Shown: positions 8,647 through 17,524 of the stretch, one piece after another
Position numbering within the stretch: position 1 is the first letter of the stretch
How the letters are laid out: each line of letters starts with the position of its first letter
Assembly (NCBI RefSeq): GCF_000712135.1
Contig: NZ_JOOE01000002.1
Span: forward strand, 124,001-188,000
DNA length: 64,000 nt
From: Sphingomonas sp. UNC305MFCol5.2
GTDB lineage: Bacteria > Pseudomonadota > Alphaproteobacteria > Sphingomonadales > Sphingomonadaceae
Direction of reading: 5' to 3'
Position numbers and translations under genes: made by a program
Notes under the pieces: generated by a model
The model's input: only the letters and a program-made list of their open reading frames with translations
Database searches by the model: none
Told to the model about the DNA's origin: nothing

Positions 8647-9654
8647 TCAGAAACGCGTGATCGCCTTCAGCACCGAATCCGCCGCGGCGATGAGTTCGGG
8701 AAAGCGCTCCGGCAGTTCACCGACATCCACGCTGTGGGTGTGCAGGATCCCGGTGGGGATCACGCCCGACCGGATCGCGGCGATCACCCGTTCGAAGTCC
8801 GCCGCAAGCGCGTTGCGACTTGCGATCAAAATGGCCTCCCGTTTGTGAAATTCGGGGTCTTCGAAGGCTAGCTCCCCTGGCGCCACGCCGACCAGCACTA
8901 GAGCCCCGCCATGCGCCACCAGTCCCAGGCTGCGTCGCATGGCCGGCAACGATCCGGTCGCATCCACGACAACGTCGAACATGTCGCCGCCGGTCTGCTC
9001 CGCCAGCACGGTCTCCAACGCGTCACCGGCGAAGACACCCTCGAATCCGAGGCGCTCCCGGGCGAAGGCGAGCCGCGCCTCCCTTTGGTCGGTGAGCATC
9101 ACATCGAAGCCATCGAGCCGGCCGAATAGAGCCGTCGCGATGCCTATCGGGCCGGCGCCGACGACCAGCATCCTTCCGCAAGCATTCGTCGGGACGCGTG
9201 CCACGGCATGCGCGCCGATCGCGAGGAACTCCACCATCGCCGCCTGGTCCATCGTCAGGCCTTCGGCGTCGATGACCGCCGATTCCGGGACCACCAGCAT
9301 ATCGCTCAAGCCCCCGTCGGAATGCACGCCGAGCACGTTGATGTTCACGCATGCATTGGGCTTGCCCTTGCGGCACGCCACGCACCTGCCACAGGAGATA
9401 TAGGGATTAATCGTCACCGGCCCGCCCGTCCGCAGCGTCGTGCCGGGGCCCACCGCAACGATCTCGCCGCTCAGTTCGTGCCCCATTACCCGCGGATATT
9501 GGAGAAACGGGTGGCGCCCCGCAAAGATATGATAATCCGTTCCGCACAGGCCGACCCGCGAAATGCGGACCAGGACTTCCCCTGGGCCTGCGATGGGCTC
9601 GCTTCTCGTCGTCAAGGCGAGACGAAACGGCTCCTGGCAAATGATCGTGCGCAT
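8647..9654 (-). CDS. Zinc-dependent sugar/polyol dehydrogenase (RspB-like MDR)
   Basis: A 335-residue medium-chain dehydrogenase/reductase. Catalytic zinc ligands are the Cys of RVGLCGTDYHIF and the His of RVMGHELSGE. The structural zinc site is the four-cysteine lobe CGRCVACRKGKPNAC. The NAD fold follows with LVVGAGPIGIATALFG. The motif GTDYHIFAGRHPFLQYPRV is typical of RspB/YjmD-type enzymes that oxidise sugar acids or polyols. The ATG at 9654 is preferred (AGGGAG twelve bases upstream) over an upstream GTG at 9687 with no SD. It follows the IclR gene in the same direction after 170 bases, suggesting control by it. A role in fucose or galactose-derived acid catabolism is inference. Confidence 0.88.
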   Translation of the reverse strand: MRTIICQEPFRLALTTRSEPIAGPGEVLVRISRVGLCGTDYHIFAGRHPFLQYPRVMGHELSGEIVAVGPGTTLRTGGPVTINPYISCGRCVACRKGKPNACVNINVLGVHSDGGLSDMLVVPESAVIDAEGLTMDQAAMVEFLAIGAHAVARVPTNACGRMLVVGAGPIGIATALFGRLDGFDVMLTDQREARLAFARERLGFEGVFAGDALETVLAEQTGGDMFDVVVDATGSLPAMRRSLGLVAHGGALVLVGVAPGELAFEDPEFHKREAILIASRNALAADFERVIAAIRSGVIPTGILHTHSVDVGELPERFPELIAAADSVLKAITRF

Positions 9655-9691
9655 AACGATAGGCTTCTCCCTGTCGCGACCTCGCACAACC

Positions 9692-9701
9692 GTTTGCGTA
9701 T
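9692..9701. promoter_or_regulatory. Half-site resembling the IclR operator
   Basis: GTTTGCGTAT, about 40 bases upstream of the dehydrogenase start, matches the right arm (GTTTGCATATA) of the inverted repeat at 10761-10784 at nine of ten positions. No good second arm is visible, so it is only a candidate half-site. Confidence 0.25.
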
Positions 9702-9824
9702 TTGCAAGTTAGATTTCATCGATATTTTCCGCGCGCCTGCAACGCTGATCGGTTGCATCCAGGATTGCGTCGTAGCCCAGGCGCGCCGCAAGCGTGGTCC
9801 GGAAGCCACTGCAGCGGAATGGCC

Positions 9825-10607
9825 TCAGTCTGACTGATATCCCAGTCGATCCGAAACGCGCGCCGCCGCCGTGCGCAGCAAGTCTCGCGCCGCCTCCAGA
9901 TCGACTTTCTGCGACCCGTCGATCAGCTCGAGAAAGGGAATCGTCAGCGCCGCGACGACATTCCGATCGAAGCCGAAAACGGGGAAGCTGATATCGGTCA
10001 CGCCATGGGTGACCGGGCTCTTGCGGCTGTCATGGCCCTTTCGCCGGATGATTGCGATACGATCGGCCAACCAGCCGCGATCGACTGAAATACCCAGCTC
10101 CTCCTCCGCGGCGCGCACGATCCGCTCCGTACGCTGAATACTCGAGAAGGCGAGAAGAACCTGCCCCGAGCAGCTCTTGATGATATCGATATGGGCGCCG
10201 ACCTTCAGCGCGAATCCGCGCGTTCCGGGCTGCTCCTCTCTCGCGACCACCATGCCGCGGCCGCCATTGGGTACGACGACATGGCAGGATTGCCCCGCCT
10301 CCAGCGCAAGCACCTGCATTTCCGGCATGGCCGCGCGCACGAGTTCCTGCGACGGCGTACCGCGAAATGCGACGTCGAGAAGCTTGTAGGCGATGGTGTA
10401 GCGGTCCGACGCATCGGATTTACGCAGATAGCCGAGCCGCTCCATTACCACGACAATCCGGAACAATTCGCCCACCGAACGGCTCAAGTCGGTCGCCATC
10501 TCGCTTATCAGCGCGCCTTCCGGCCGGTTCGCCAGCAGCTCGATAACCTCGAACGCCTTTTCGATGGCCGGAGCGGCATAGGTCCCCTTGAGCCCTGCTT
10601 TTGCCAT
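9825..10607 (-). CDS. IclR-family transcriptional regulator
   Basis: A 260-residue regulator with an N-terminal winged helix (APAIEKAFEVIELLANRPEG, MATDLSRSVGELFRIVVVME, RLGYLRKS) and a C-terminal effector-binding IclR domain (CHVVVPNGGRGMVVARE, SCSGQVLLAFSS, GVTDISFPVFGFDRNVVAALTI truncated here to its core). The start is ATG 10607, directly behind GGAGGGG; the reading frame stays open much further upstream but that extension is not protein-like. It is divergent from the alpha-L-fucosidase across 259 bases containing a strong inverted repeat, and upstream of the zinc dehydrogenase. It probably controls both. Confidence 0.9.
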   Translation of the reverse strand: MAKAGLKGTYAAPAIEKAFEVIELLANRPEGALISEMATDLSRSVGELFRIVVVMERLGYLRKSDASDRYTIAYKLLDVAFRGTPSQELVRAAMPEMQVLALEAGQSCHVVVPNGGRGMVVAREEQPGTRGFALKVGAHIDIIKSCSGQVLLAFSSIQRTERIVRAAEEELGISVDRGWLADRIAIIRRKGHDSRKSPVTHGVTDISFPVFGFDRNVVAALTIPFLELIDGSQKVDLEAARDLLRTAAARVSDRLGYQSD

Positions 10608-10760
10608 CGTCCCCTCCAATTCGACCATGCATATCGCCGCGGCTCGATCTCGTGGAGATATTGGAGCGAAGCCAGCCACGTCAACCGACCTTGCCGCCCC
10701 CTCTGCCGCTGCGCCTCGCCAGCGCGGAAGAGCATGCAGGCGTGGATGAGAATTGCTTGA

Positions 10761-10784
10761 TATATGAAAACAGGTTTGCATATA
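10761..10784. promoter_or_regulatory. Inverted repeat, candidate IclR operator
   Basis: The 24-bp site has outer arms TATATG and CATATA and inner arms AAAC and GTTT around a two-base centre, with a single mismatched pair between them. It lies 83 bases before the fucosidase ATG and about 154 bases before the IclR start. Dyads of this size are typical of IclR-family binding sites. Confidence 0.5.
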
Positions 10785-10866
10785 CCTCAGCTGGTGAGCG
10801 GCAAGACGCCGCCTGAGGTCACGCTCGATCGGCTTGACTCGGATCGAACAAGCGACGGGGAGGAAA

Positions 10867-12414
10867 ATGGTCACTTTCAGCAAACGCGACGTTCTGGCGG
10901 CTCCCCTGATGGCGGCGCTTGGTCTGGGCGCGCAGGCGAAGAGCCAGAGTTCCGGGCTCCGCGAGAGACATCGCGACGTGCCGCCCGGGCGCTTCACGCC
11001 GACAGTCGAGTCGCTAAAGACCTACGGCACGCCGGACTGGTTCCGCGACGCGAAATTCGGGATCTGGGCGCATTGGGGACCGCAGGCGGTGCCGCGTCAG
11101 GGCGATTGGTATGCGCGCTTCATGTACGTACCCGGCCACCCGCATTACGATCATCACGTGAAGACGTACGGGCATCCGTCCGAATTCGGCTACAAGGATG
11201 TCATCCCGCTATGGAAGGCCGAGCGCTTCGACCCGGAAGCGCTGATGGACAAATATGCCGCGGCCGGCGCCAAATATTTTGTCTCCATGGCGGTGCACCA
11301 CGACAATTTCGATCTGTGGAATTCCAAACACCATCGCTGGAACGCAGCCGCGCTTGGCCCGAAACGCGACATCGTCGGCGCATGGAAAGCCGCCGCAAAG
11401 CGCCGCGGCCTGCGCTTCGGCGTCTCCGAACATCTGGGCGCCAGCTATAGCTGGTGGCATCCGAGCCATCTCTACGATCAGTTCTGGCCGAAGCTGGGGA
11501 TCAGCTATGACGGCGCCGATCCGCGCTATGCGGATCTTTATCACGACAATCGCGACGAGCCGTTCCTGAACACGCCAAAGAGCTGGTACACGACCAATCC
11601 CGCTTATCACCAACGGTGGTTCGAGCGGATTCGTGACCTCGTCGATTCCTATCAGCCGGACCTGCTCTATTCCGATGGCGGATTGCCGTTCGGCGAAGTC
11701 GGGCGCGCACTGGTCGCGCATCTCTACAACAGCAGCATCGTACGAACCGGAAAGCTGGAAGCCGTTTATAACTGCAAGGACACCGGTTCGGGCGAATTCC
11801 ACAAGGAAGCTGTCGTCCAGGACGTCGAGCGCGGCGTCCTCAGCGGCATCAACCCGCTGCCCTGGCAGACCGACACGTCGAACGGCGACTGGTTCTACAG
11901 CGACAACTATACCTACAAGACGACTAGCGAGGTCGTCACGATGCTCGCCGATATCGTGAGCAAGAACGGCAATCTGCTGCTCAACGTCGTGCAATATCCC
12001 GACGGCAGCCTGCCGCCACAGTCCGAGCAGCTCCTGGCGGAGCTTGCCCCCTGGATGGCGATCAATGCCGAAGCGATCCACAGCACGCGGCCCTGGAAGA
12101 TCTACGGCGAAGGACCGACAGAGACGAAGTCGGGCATGTTCGCCGAAAAGGCTGAATACACCGCGCAGGACATCCGCTTCACCACCAAGGCCGGCGCGCT
12201 CTACGCCATCGTCCTGGGCGAACCCTCGGGCGAGACGGCGATAACATCACTGGCGAGCGGCAATCCGCACGAGAGCCGCCGGGTGCGCCAGGTTCAGCTG
12301 CTCGGCCATCGCGGCAGGATCGGCTTCCGGCAGACCGATCGCGCACTCGTCGTAACGGTGCCCGGACATCTGCCGACGCGCCACGCCAGCGTCTTCAAAA
12401 TCACTTTCGCCTGA
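10867..12414 (+). CDS. Secreted alpha-L-fucosidase, GH29
   Basis: A 515-residue retaining alpha-L-fucosidase that removes terminal fucose from glycans. The N-terminus MVTFSKRDVLAAPLMAALGLGAQA looks like a Tat-type or Sec signal with a KR pair. Family features: WFRDAKFGIWAHWGPQAVP near the start, YFVSMAVHHDNFDLWNS with the paired His of GH29, and the nucleophile Asp in PDLLYSDGGLPFGE. The start at 10867 is chosen for GGGGAGG four bases upstream; an upstream ATG at 10834 lacks both SD and signal. It ends 16 bases from the convergent GH2 gene. The GH29/GH2 pair suggests breakdown of fucosylated galactosides such as xyloglucan side chains or plant N-glycans (inference). Confidence 0.93.
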   Translation: MVTFSKRDVLAAPLMAALGLGAQAKSQSSGLRERHRDVPPGRFTPTVESLKTYGTPDWFRDAKFGIWAHWGPQAVPRQGDWYARFMYVPGHPHYDHHVKTYGHPSEFGYKDVIPLWKAERFDPEALMDKYAAAGAKYFVSMAVHHDNFDLWNSKHHRWNAAALGPKRDIVGAWKAAAKRRGLRFGVSEHLGASYSWWHPSHLYDQFWPKLGISYDGADPRYADLYHDNRDEPFLNTPKSWYTTNPAYHQRWFERIRDLVDSYQPDLLYSDGGLPFGEVGRALVAHLYNSSIVRTGKLEAVYNCKDTGSGEFHKEAVVQDVERGVLSGINPLPWQTDTSNGDWFYSDNYTYKTTSEVVTMLADIVSKNGNLLLNVVQYPDGSLPPQSEQLLAELAPWMAINAEAIHSTRPWKIYGEGPTETKSGMFAEKAEYTAQDIRFTTKAGALYAIVLGEPSGETAITSLASGNPHESRRVRQVQLLGHRGRIGFRQTDRALVVTVPGHLPTRHASVFKITFA

Positions 12415-12430
12415 GGCGCTGAATCGGACT

Positions 12431-14947
12431 CTAGCGCGACACCGTGTCGAAGCGCAGCCGCTGGAGCGGCAGGCCATCGACGGCGACCTCGATCGTCACC
12501 GGCCCCGCCTGCGTTCCGGCGCGGATCGCAGCGACGGCGCGGCCGTGGAACGAGGAGCGGCTTCCCGACTGGAAGCTGGACGCGTCGCGCGGATCGCCGT
12601 TGCCGATGCCGGCCAAGACCGCGGCGCCCGTGACGCGTACGGTCATGCGGCGGTCGTCCGCCTGCGCATAGACCGGCGTGCCATCGGCATCGACCAGCTC
12701 GACCGTCACATAGGCGATGTCCGTGCCGTTGGCAGTGAGGCGCTGGCGGTCGACGCTCAGCTTTGCGGCGGCAGGCACCCCAGCGGTCCGCAGTTCCCAC
12801 CGCGCCGCCTCCCGTCCGTCGCGGTAGCCCACGGCAGTCAGCCGGCCCGGGGCATAGGGCACGTTGAACGCTGCGGCATATTCGGTGTCCAGGCCTGCCC
12901 GCTTGCGCCCGAGGCTTTTGCCGTTGAGGAGCAGCTCGACCTCGGGAAGCTCGGAATAGACCAGCACTTCGAGCGGCTTGCCCTCCTGCCCGCGCCACGT
13001 CCAGCTCGGGTGGACGTCGGGATGCGACCAATCGAGATGCGGCGGCGTGATCGGATACAGGAACCGGTCCGGCAGATCCTCGGTGCCCTTGGGCTGGCGG
13101 ACAAAGGCGACGACGGGGTCGATGCCTGTCTTCCACAGGATCTGGCGATAATAAGCGGCAGGCCGCTTGCGCCCGGTCACGTCGATCTCGCCGGAATAAG
13201 CGAGGTGCCAGGGATAGGGCCCGAGCTTCTGCCAATCCTGGCTATAGCCCATCCAGCCGATGCCGCTTTCGCCGATATAGTCGACTGCGGTCCAGACGAA
13301 ATCGCCGATCACCCACGGAAATTTCTCGACATATCGCCAATAGGAGAAAGCGTCCTTCGTCACCGATTCGGAGGTGTAGAGGATCCGATCCGGAAACTTC
13401 GCATGCTCCTTCTCGAAGTCGTGCGCGTGATAATTGTATCCGGCGACATCCAGGATATCGAACTGGTTCGAGCTTTTCGGCGGATCGGCATTGACCGCCT
13501 GTGTCACCGGCCGGGTGGAATCGAGGAGACGGACCCGCGCCGCAAGCCAGCGCCCGGACTCGACGCCCTCCGGCGTGCCATCCTCGGGGATTTCGTTGCC
13601 GATGCTCCAGAACAGCACGCTCGGGTGATTGCGTCCGCTGACGACCATGCTGTCGATGTCCTGCGCCCGGTCCGCCTTGAAGAAGCGCGCATAATCCTGG
13701 TCGCGCTTGCTCTTGTTCCAGGCATCAAAGGCTTCGTCGATGACCAGCATGCCCAGCGCGTCCGCCGCATCCAGCGTCGCCTGACTCGCGGGATTGTGCG
13801 AGCTGCGGATGGCGTTGTAGCCGGCCGCCTTCATCAGCGCGACTTTTCGCGCGTCGGCGTCGGGGAAACCGGCGGCCCCCAGCATGTAATTGTCGTGGTG
13901 GAAATTGCCGCCGCGCAGCTTCACCGGCTTTCCATTGACCCGCAGGCCGTTCGCGGCATCCACGATGATCGTGCGGATCCCGAAGCGGGTCCGCCGCTCG
14001 TCCGTCACCACGCCGCCGACCTGCAGCTGCTGCACCAGCGTGTAGAGATTGGGTGAGTCCGGCGACCACAGCGCGGGGCGCGGCACCGTGAGCGATTGGG
14101 CCCAGTCGGCGCTGCCCTTTCCGACGACGTTGCGGCGTTCGGTCGCTTCCGCCACCACGTCGCCGTTGGAGGCGACGACGCGCGAAACCAGCTCCACGGT
14201 CTCCGCCCTGCCCCCGCAGTTCGCGGCGGAGGCGCGGATCGCGAGAGTGCCCGACGCCTCGGTCGCGACCGGCGTGGTGACGAAGATGCTTTCCGGCCGG
14301 ATATACAGGCAATCGAGAAGGTCGAGCGTGACCGGCCGGATGATGCCCGATCCGGCATACCAGCGCGACGAGGGATCGGCATGGTGGGCGCGCACGGCGA
14401 TCACATTGTCGCCGGCCTTGAGCTTGCCGGTCAGATCGACCGTGAAGGCGGTGTAGCCGTAGTGATGCTCGGCGACCCGTTCGCCGTTCAGCCAGATGTC
14501 GGCGTCCATATAGACCGCCTCGAAGTTCAGCCGCACGACCTTGGCGGCTTCTTCCGCGGTAAGGTTCAGGTGGCGGCGGTACCAGCCGATGCCGCCGGGC
14601 AGATAGCCGGAGTCCTGGCCGGCAGTCGCCTTGGGATCGAACGGCGGGCTGCCGTCCGGCTTGTCCATGATCGACCAGTCGTGCGGAACGACCACTTTCC
14701 GCCAGCCGCTATCGTCGAAACGCGAGCGTTCGGCCCCCGTGCTCTCCCCGGCCTGAAACAGCCACCCCTGCGATAGACTGCGAGTCTCGGCCGATGCCGC
14801 GGTCGCCGAAAGCGACAGGACGGCGAGGAAAGCGCATACCAGCCGCAACAGCGCATATGGCCATGAAAGCGAAGCGCTGTTCCGTCCGCTCGAGGGATTC
14901 TGGCGCACAGGCGCGAAAGCCGAGCGTAACCTGCCGGTGGATGACAA
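12431..14947 (-). CDS. Secreted GH2 beta-galactosidase
   Basis: An 838-residue GH2 enzyme. After a hydrophobic signal (LVCAFLAVLSLSATAASAE) come the jelly-roll sugar-binding domain (HDWSIMDKPDGSPPFDPKAT, GGIGWYRRHLNL), the Ig-like domain and the TIM barrel with KLRGGNFHHDNYMLGAAGF, the acid/base Glu in LFWSIGNEIPEDG and the likely nucleophile Glu in ILYTSESVTKDAF. C-terminal beta domains follow (DUF4982-type and Ig-like). The frame opens with TTG at 14947 behind GAGGGG; no ATG lies before the signal peptide, so the exact start is uncertain. It converges with the fucosidase. Galactosidase rather than glucuronidase activity is a family-level guess. Confidence 0.88.
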   Translation of the reverse strand: MSSTGRLRSAFAPVRQNPSSGRNSASLSWPYALLRLVCAFLAVLSLSATAASAETRSLSQGWLFQAGESTGAERSRFDDSGWRKVVVPHDWSIMDKPDGSPPFDPKATAGQDSGYLPGGIGWYRRHLNLTAEEAAKVVRLNFEAVYMDADIWLNGERVAEHHYGYTAFTVDLTGKLKAGDNVIAVRAHHADPSSRWYAGSGIIRPVTLDLLDCLYIRPESIFVTTPVATEASGTLAIRASAANCGGRAETVELVSRVVASNGDVVAEATERRNVVGKGSADWAQSLTVPRPALWSPDSPNLYTLVQQLQVGGVVTDERRTRFGIRTIIVDAANGLRVNGKPVKLRGGNFHHDNYMLGAAGFPDADARKVALMKAAGYNAIRSSHNPASQATLDAADALGMLVIDEAFDAWNKSKRDQDYARFFKADRAQDIDSMVVSGRNHPSVLFWSIGNEIPEDGTPEGVESGRWLAARVRLLDSTRPVTQAVNADPPKSSNQFDILDVAGYNYHAHDFEKEHAKFPDRILYTSESVTKDAFSYWRYVEKFPWVIGDFVWTAVDYIGESGIGWMGYSQDWQKLGPYPWHLAYSGEIDVTGRKRPAAYYRQILWKTGIDPVVAFVRQPKGTEDLPDRFLYPITPPHLDWSHPDVHPSWTWRGQEGKPLEVLVYSELPEVELLLNGKSLGRKRAGLDTEYAAAFNVPYAPGRLTAVGYRDGREAARWELRTAGVPAAAKLSVDRQRLTANGTDIAYVTVELVDADGTPVYAQADDRRMTVRVTGAAVLAGIGNGDPRDASSFQSGSRSSFHGRAVAAIRAGTQAGPVTIEVAVDGLPLQRLRFDTVSR

Positions 14948-15159
14948 CCGAATGATCCCCTCTCTTCAGAGCGTGGAGCAAAGCCACGCTCCGCCCATCG
15001 CCCGGGCGTTCGCCGCCCGCGGCTTTCTATAGCGGCGCGATTCCAGTGCGCCGAAAATTGTTCCGGGAAGGTAATCTAGCCTGATGAGGCGGACAGGGCG
15101 GCGCCGGAGCGGAATCGGAGCTCGATGGCGCGAAGGTGCATGCCTCGCTGCCCCAATGG

Positions 15160-15678
15160 CTAAAATGCTGAGATCGCGATGGAGTGGGAAAGTTTTCGCA
15201 GGAGATTCGCCAGGCGATTGCGCTCCTCCGCGTCGAGCATGGAAAGCATTCGCATTTCAACCTCCATGTCCTTGCGGAACACTCTCTCCGCTTTGGCGCG
15301 CCCTTCCCGCGTCAGCTCCACGAGCAGGCTGCGGCCATCCTCCTGGGCGACCGGTCGAGACACCAGACCCGCTTGCGTCAAACGGCGAAGGCGATCGGTG
15401 AGCCCGCCGGAGGATATCATCAGCGATCGATGCAGCTCGGTGGGCCGCAACCGATAGGGCGCGCCGGATCGGAGCAAGGTTGCAAGGACATCGAACTCGC
15501 CGGTGTCCAGATTCTCTTCTTCGAAAATGCGTTCGATCACGGGTCGGGCGGACAAGGTGATCCACCGCATCCGGCCCAGGATCGCCATGCCCGTGGTGTC
15601 CACGTCGGGCAGTTCGCACGCCCATTGCGCCATGCGTGCGTCGATACGATCCGCCGCCTCATCAATATGCCTTGACAT
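15160..15678 (-). CDS. MarR-family transcriptional regulator
   Basis: A 172-residue regulator with the MarR winged helix: LDTGEFDVLATLLRSG, LRPTELHRSLMISSGGLTDR (recognition helix), RLTQAGLVSRPVAQEDGRS (wing) and a C-terminal dimerisation helix. It is divergent from the VOC-family gene at 15747 with only 68 bases between them, the usual arrangement for a MarR repressor and its target. A TCGATATCGA palindrome lies in that gap. The ligand is unknown. Confidence 0.9.
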   Translation of the reverse strand: MSRHIDEAADRIDARMAQWACELPDVDTTGMAILGRMRWITLSARPVIERIFEEENLDTGEFDVLATLLRSGAPYRLRPTELHRSLMISSGGLTDRLRRLTQAGLVSRPVAQEDGRSLLVELTREGRAKAERVFRKDMEVEMRMLSMLDAEERNRLANLLRKLSHSIAISAF

Positions 15679-15699
15679 CGAGATAGTACCTAGATAATT

Positions 15700-15715
15700 A
15701 ATTCGATATCGAGTT
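15700..15715. promoter_or_regulatory. Candidate MarR operator
   Basis: AATTCGATATCGAGTT is a 16-bp dyad with one mismatched pair and the perfect core TCGATATCGA. It sits midway between the divergent MarR and VOC genes. MarR proteins bind dyads of this length, so it likely controls both genes. Confidence 0.55.
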
Positions 15716-15746
15716 ATATTCGTTTCGACATAGTTGGGGAAGAGCG

Positions 15747-16157
15747 ATGCCGAAAATGCTTTTTGTGAACCTGCCGGTGACGGATCTGGCCGCAGCGACC
15801 CGCTTTTACGAGGCGATCGGCTTCGAGAAGAATGACCAGTTCAGCAATGAGCAGGCATCCTCGATGGTCTGGTCCGAAGCCATCATCTTCCAGCTCATGA
15901 CGCGGGACTATTACCAGACCTTCACATCCAAACCGATTGCGGATGCCCGCGAAACCAGCGCCGCGCTCTTCGCGCTCTCGCGCGACAGCCGCGACGAAGT
16001 GGACGCCATGGTCGAGGCGGCCGCCAAGGTTGGAGGAACGGCAGACATTCGCGAAGCGCAGGACATGGGCTTCATGTACCTTCGCAGCTTCGCCGATCCT
16101 GACGGGAATGTCTTCGAACCTGCCTGGATGGATATGTCCGCAATGGCGGGCGCCTGA
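15747..16157 (+). CDS. VOC (glyoxalase/bleomycin-resistance-like) protein
   Basis: A 136-residue vicinal-oxygen-chelate fold protein with paired beta-alpha-beta-beta-beta modules: KMLFVNLPVTDLAAATRFYE at the start and MYLRSFADPDGNVFEPAWMD at the end, the latter carrying the usual C-terminal metal-ligand Glu. The family covers lactoylglutathione lyases, dioxygenases and drug-binding proteins; this subgroup (FVNLPVxDL, EAIGFEKN) is generally of unknown substrate. AAGAGCG precedes the ATG. It is divergent from MarR and probably repressed by it. Confidence 0.85.
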   Translation: MPKMLFVNLPVTDLAAATRFYEAIGFEKNDQFSNEQASSMVWSEAIIFQLMTRDYYQTFTSKPIADARETSAALFALSRDSRDEVDAMVEAAAKVGGTADIREAQDMGFMYLRSFADPDGNVFEPAWMDMSAMAGA

Positions 16158-16533
16158 GCGCAGGCGTCGCCGTCAGGGTCGGCAAGCTCCTCGAGCCGAC
16201 TCGAAAGGCAACCTTACGACTCCTGCTCCGGGAAGAGCGTGCGGCTCACTGCGTCGAGACTTGCGAGCCAACGGACGAGCGCTTCCCTGACCGGGCTTCG
16301 CGGGTATGCTCCGCGGCTGTTGTGGTCATGTTTGCGCACGCTTTAGATCTCCCAGAGTTCGAAACCATGCCGACGCTCGCCGGCACCAATCGAACATCAC
16401 CATGAGCGCGCCTTAAGCTGTGGCCTTCGAGTCCGATTGGACAAATACGACATCTGCATGATGATGCATTATTAGCCCTATGCCCTTCGGCTATCGCGAT
16501 CGGGCCGGATGGCGATCCGCTCGCCGCCTTCGG
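16158..16533. other. Intergenic 376 bp with a possible gene remnant on the minus strand
   Basis: No intact gene. On the minus strand 16345-16214 there is a 42-codon stop-to-stop stretch that reads like a protein C-terminus (GAYPRSPVREALVRWLASL followed by a charged tail and TAA). Upstream of its in-frame stop, other frames read HGFELWEI and DVRLVPASVGMV. This looks like a decayed gene, perhaps a regulator, but I cannot identify it. The remainder shows no clear signal. Confidence 0.25.
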
Positions 16534-17439
16534 TCAGCGCAAGTGCGCGGCAAGAAAATCCACAAAGACGCGGACGCGGGCCGGAGTGCTGACTCCCCCG
16601 ACGAATACCGCGTGGATCTGCTCCACGTCGCCAGGATTGAACTCCTCGAGAAGCGGTACGAGCCTGCCATCAGCGATTTCCGATTCTACGCTGAAGCGGC
16701 CGATCCGGGCGATGCCGACGCCCGCCTCCGCGAGCTGGCCCAACGTCTCGCCGTTGTTCGCCTCGATATTGCCGGCAACCGACAAGGCGAAATCCCGGCC
16801 ATCTCTCCGGAACGGCCAGATCGGCTCCACGCGACGGAAATTGAAGTTGAGACAATTGAACTGGTGCAGGTCTTCGGGAACCTCCGGCCGTCCGTGCCGC
16901 GCCAGATATTCCGGCGACGCCACGATCACACGGCGTGTCTCGCCCAGCTTTCGGGCGGTGAGCGAACTGTCCGGCAGAGGACCGAAGCGGATTGCGACAT
17001 CCGCCTGCCCGCCAGCGACGTCCACCAGTGCATCGTTGAGCGCGATGTCTATCAGGATATGCGGAAAGCGAGCGGCGAACTCCCCCAGCAGCGGCACGAC
17101 GCAGAGGCGACCGTGAGAGAGCGCCGCGTTGATCCGCAGCCGCCCGCGCGGCGCACCCTGATCGGCGATCTGCTGTTCGACATCGTCAAGGTCGGTCAGG
17201 ATGCGGCGTGCCGCCTGCAGATAGGCCTGGCCCTCGGCCGTGAGGGACAGCGCTCGGGTCGACCGTAACAAAAGTCTGACTCCCAGCCGCGCTTCGATCC
17301 GATCAACCGCCCGGCTGACAGCGGAAGGGCTCATGTCGAGGACGCGTCCGGCTGCCGAAAAACTGCCCTCTTCCACGACGGCGGAGAAAAGTGCCAGTGC
17401 CCGGGCCCGGTCCGATCCCCCACCCATCTTTGCATCCAT
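16534..17439 (-). CDS. LysR-family transcriptional regulator
   Basis: A 301-residue LysR regulator. Residues 12-70 form the HTH (RALALFSAVVEEGSFSAAGR, MSPSAVSRAVDRIEARLGVR, LLLRSTRALSLTAEG). The effector domain begins at about 98 (GRLRINAALSHGRLCVVPLL) and has DVAIRFGPLPDSSLTARKL and a pocket loop GETLGQLAEAGVGIARIGRF. It closely follows the pattern of regulators divergent from oxidoreductases. Here it is divergent from the aldo/keto reductase at 17525 across 85 bases and probably controls that gene and the MFS gene behind it. Confidence 0.9.
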   Translation of the reverse strand: MDAKMGGGSDRARALALFSAVVEEGSFSAAGRVLDMSPSAVSRAVDRIEARLGVRLLLRSTRALSLTAEGQAYLQAARRILTDLDDVEQQIADQGAPRGRLRINAALSHGRLCVVPLLGEFAARFPHILIDIALNDALVDVAGGQADVAIRFGPLPDSSLTARKLGETRRVIVASPEYLARHGRPEVPEDLHQFNCLNFNFRRVEPIWPFRRDGRDFALSVAGNIEANNGETLGQLAEAGVGIARIGRFSVESEIADGRLVPLLEEFNPGDVEQIHAVFVGGVSTPARVRVFVDFLAAHLR

Positions 17440-17524
17440 CGCATAAATCCTTCGCGTCCGCAGCCGCTACTGCAGCAACGATCCGCCGTCCATCTATGCA
17501 TCGACAACAGCATAGCGGTGGATC

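Noticed and set aside
12545..14056. A 503-codon plus-strand frame opposite the GH2 gene
   Set aside because: Shadow frame; the GH2 catalytic motifs are on the minus strand.
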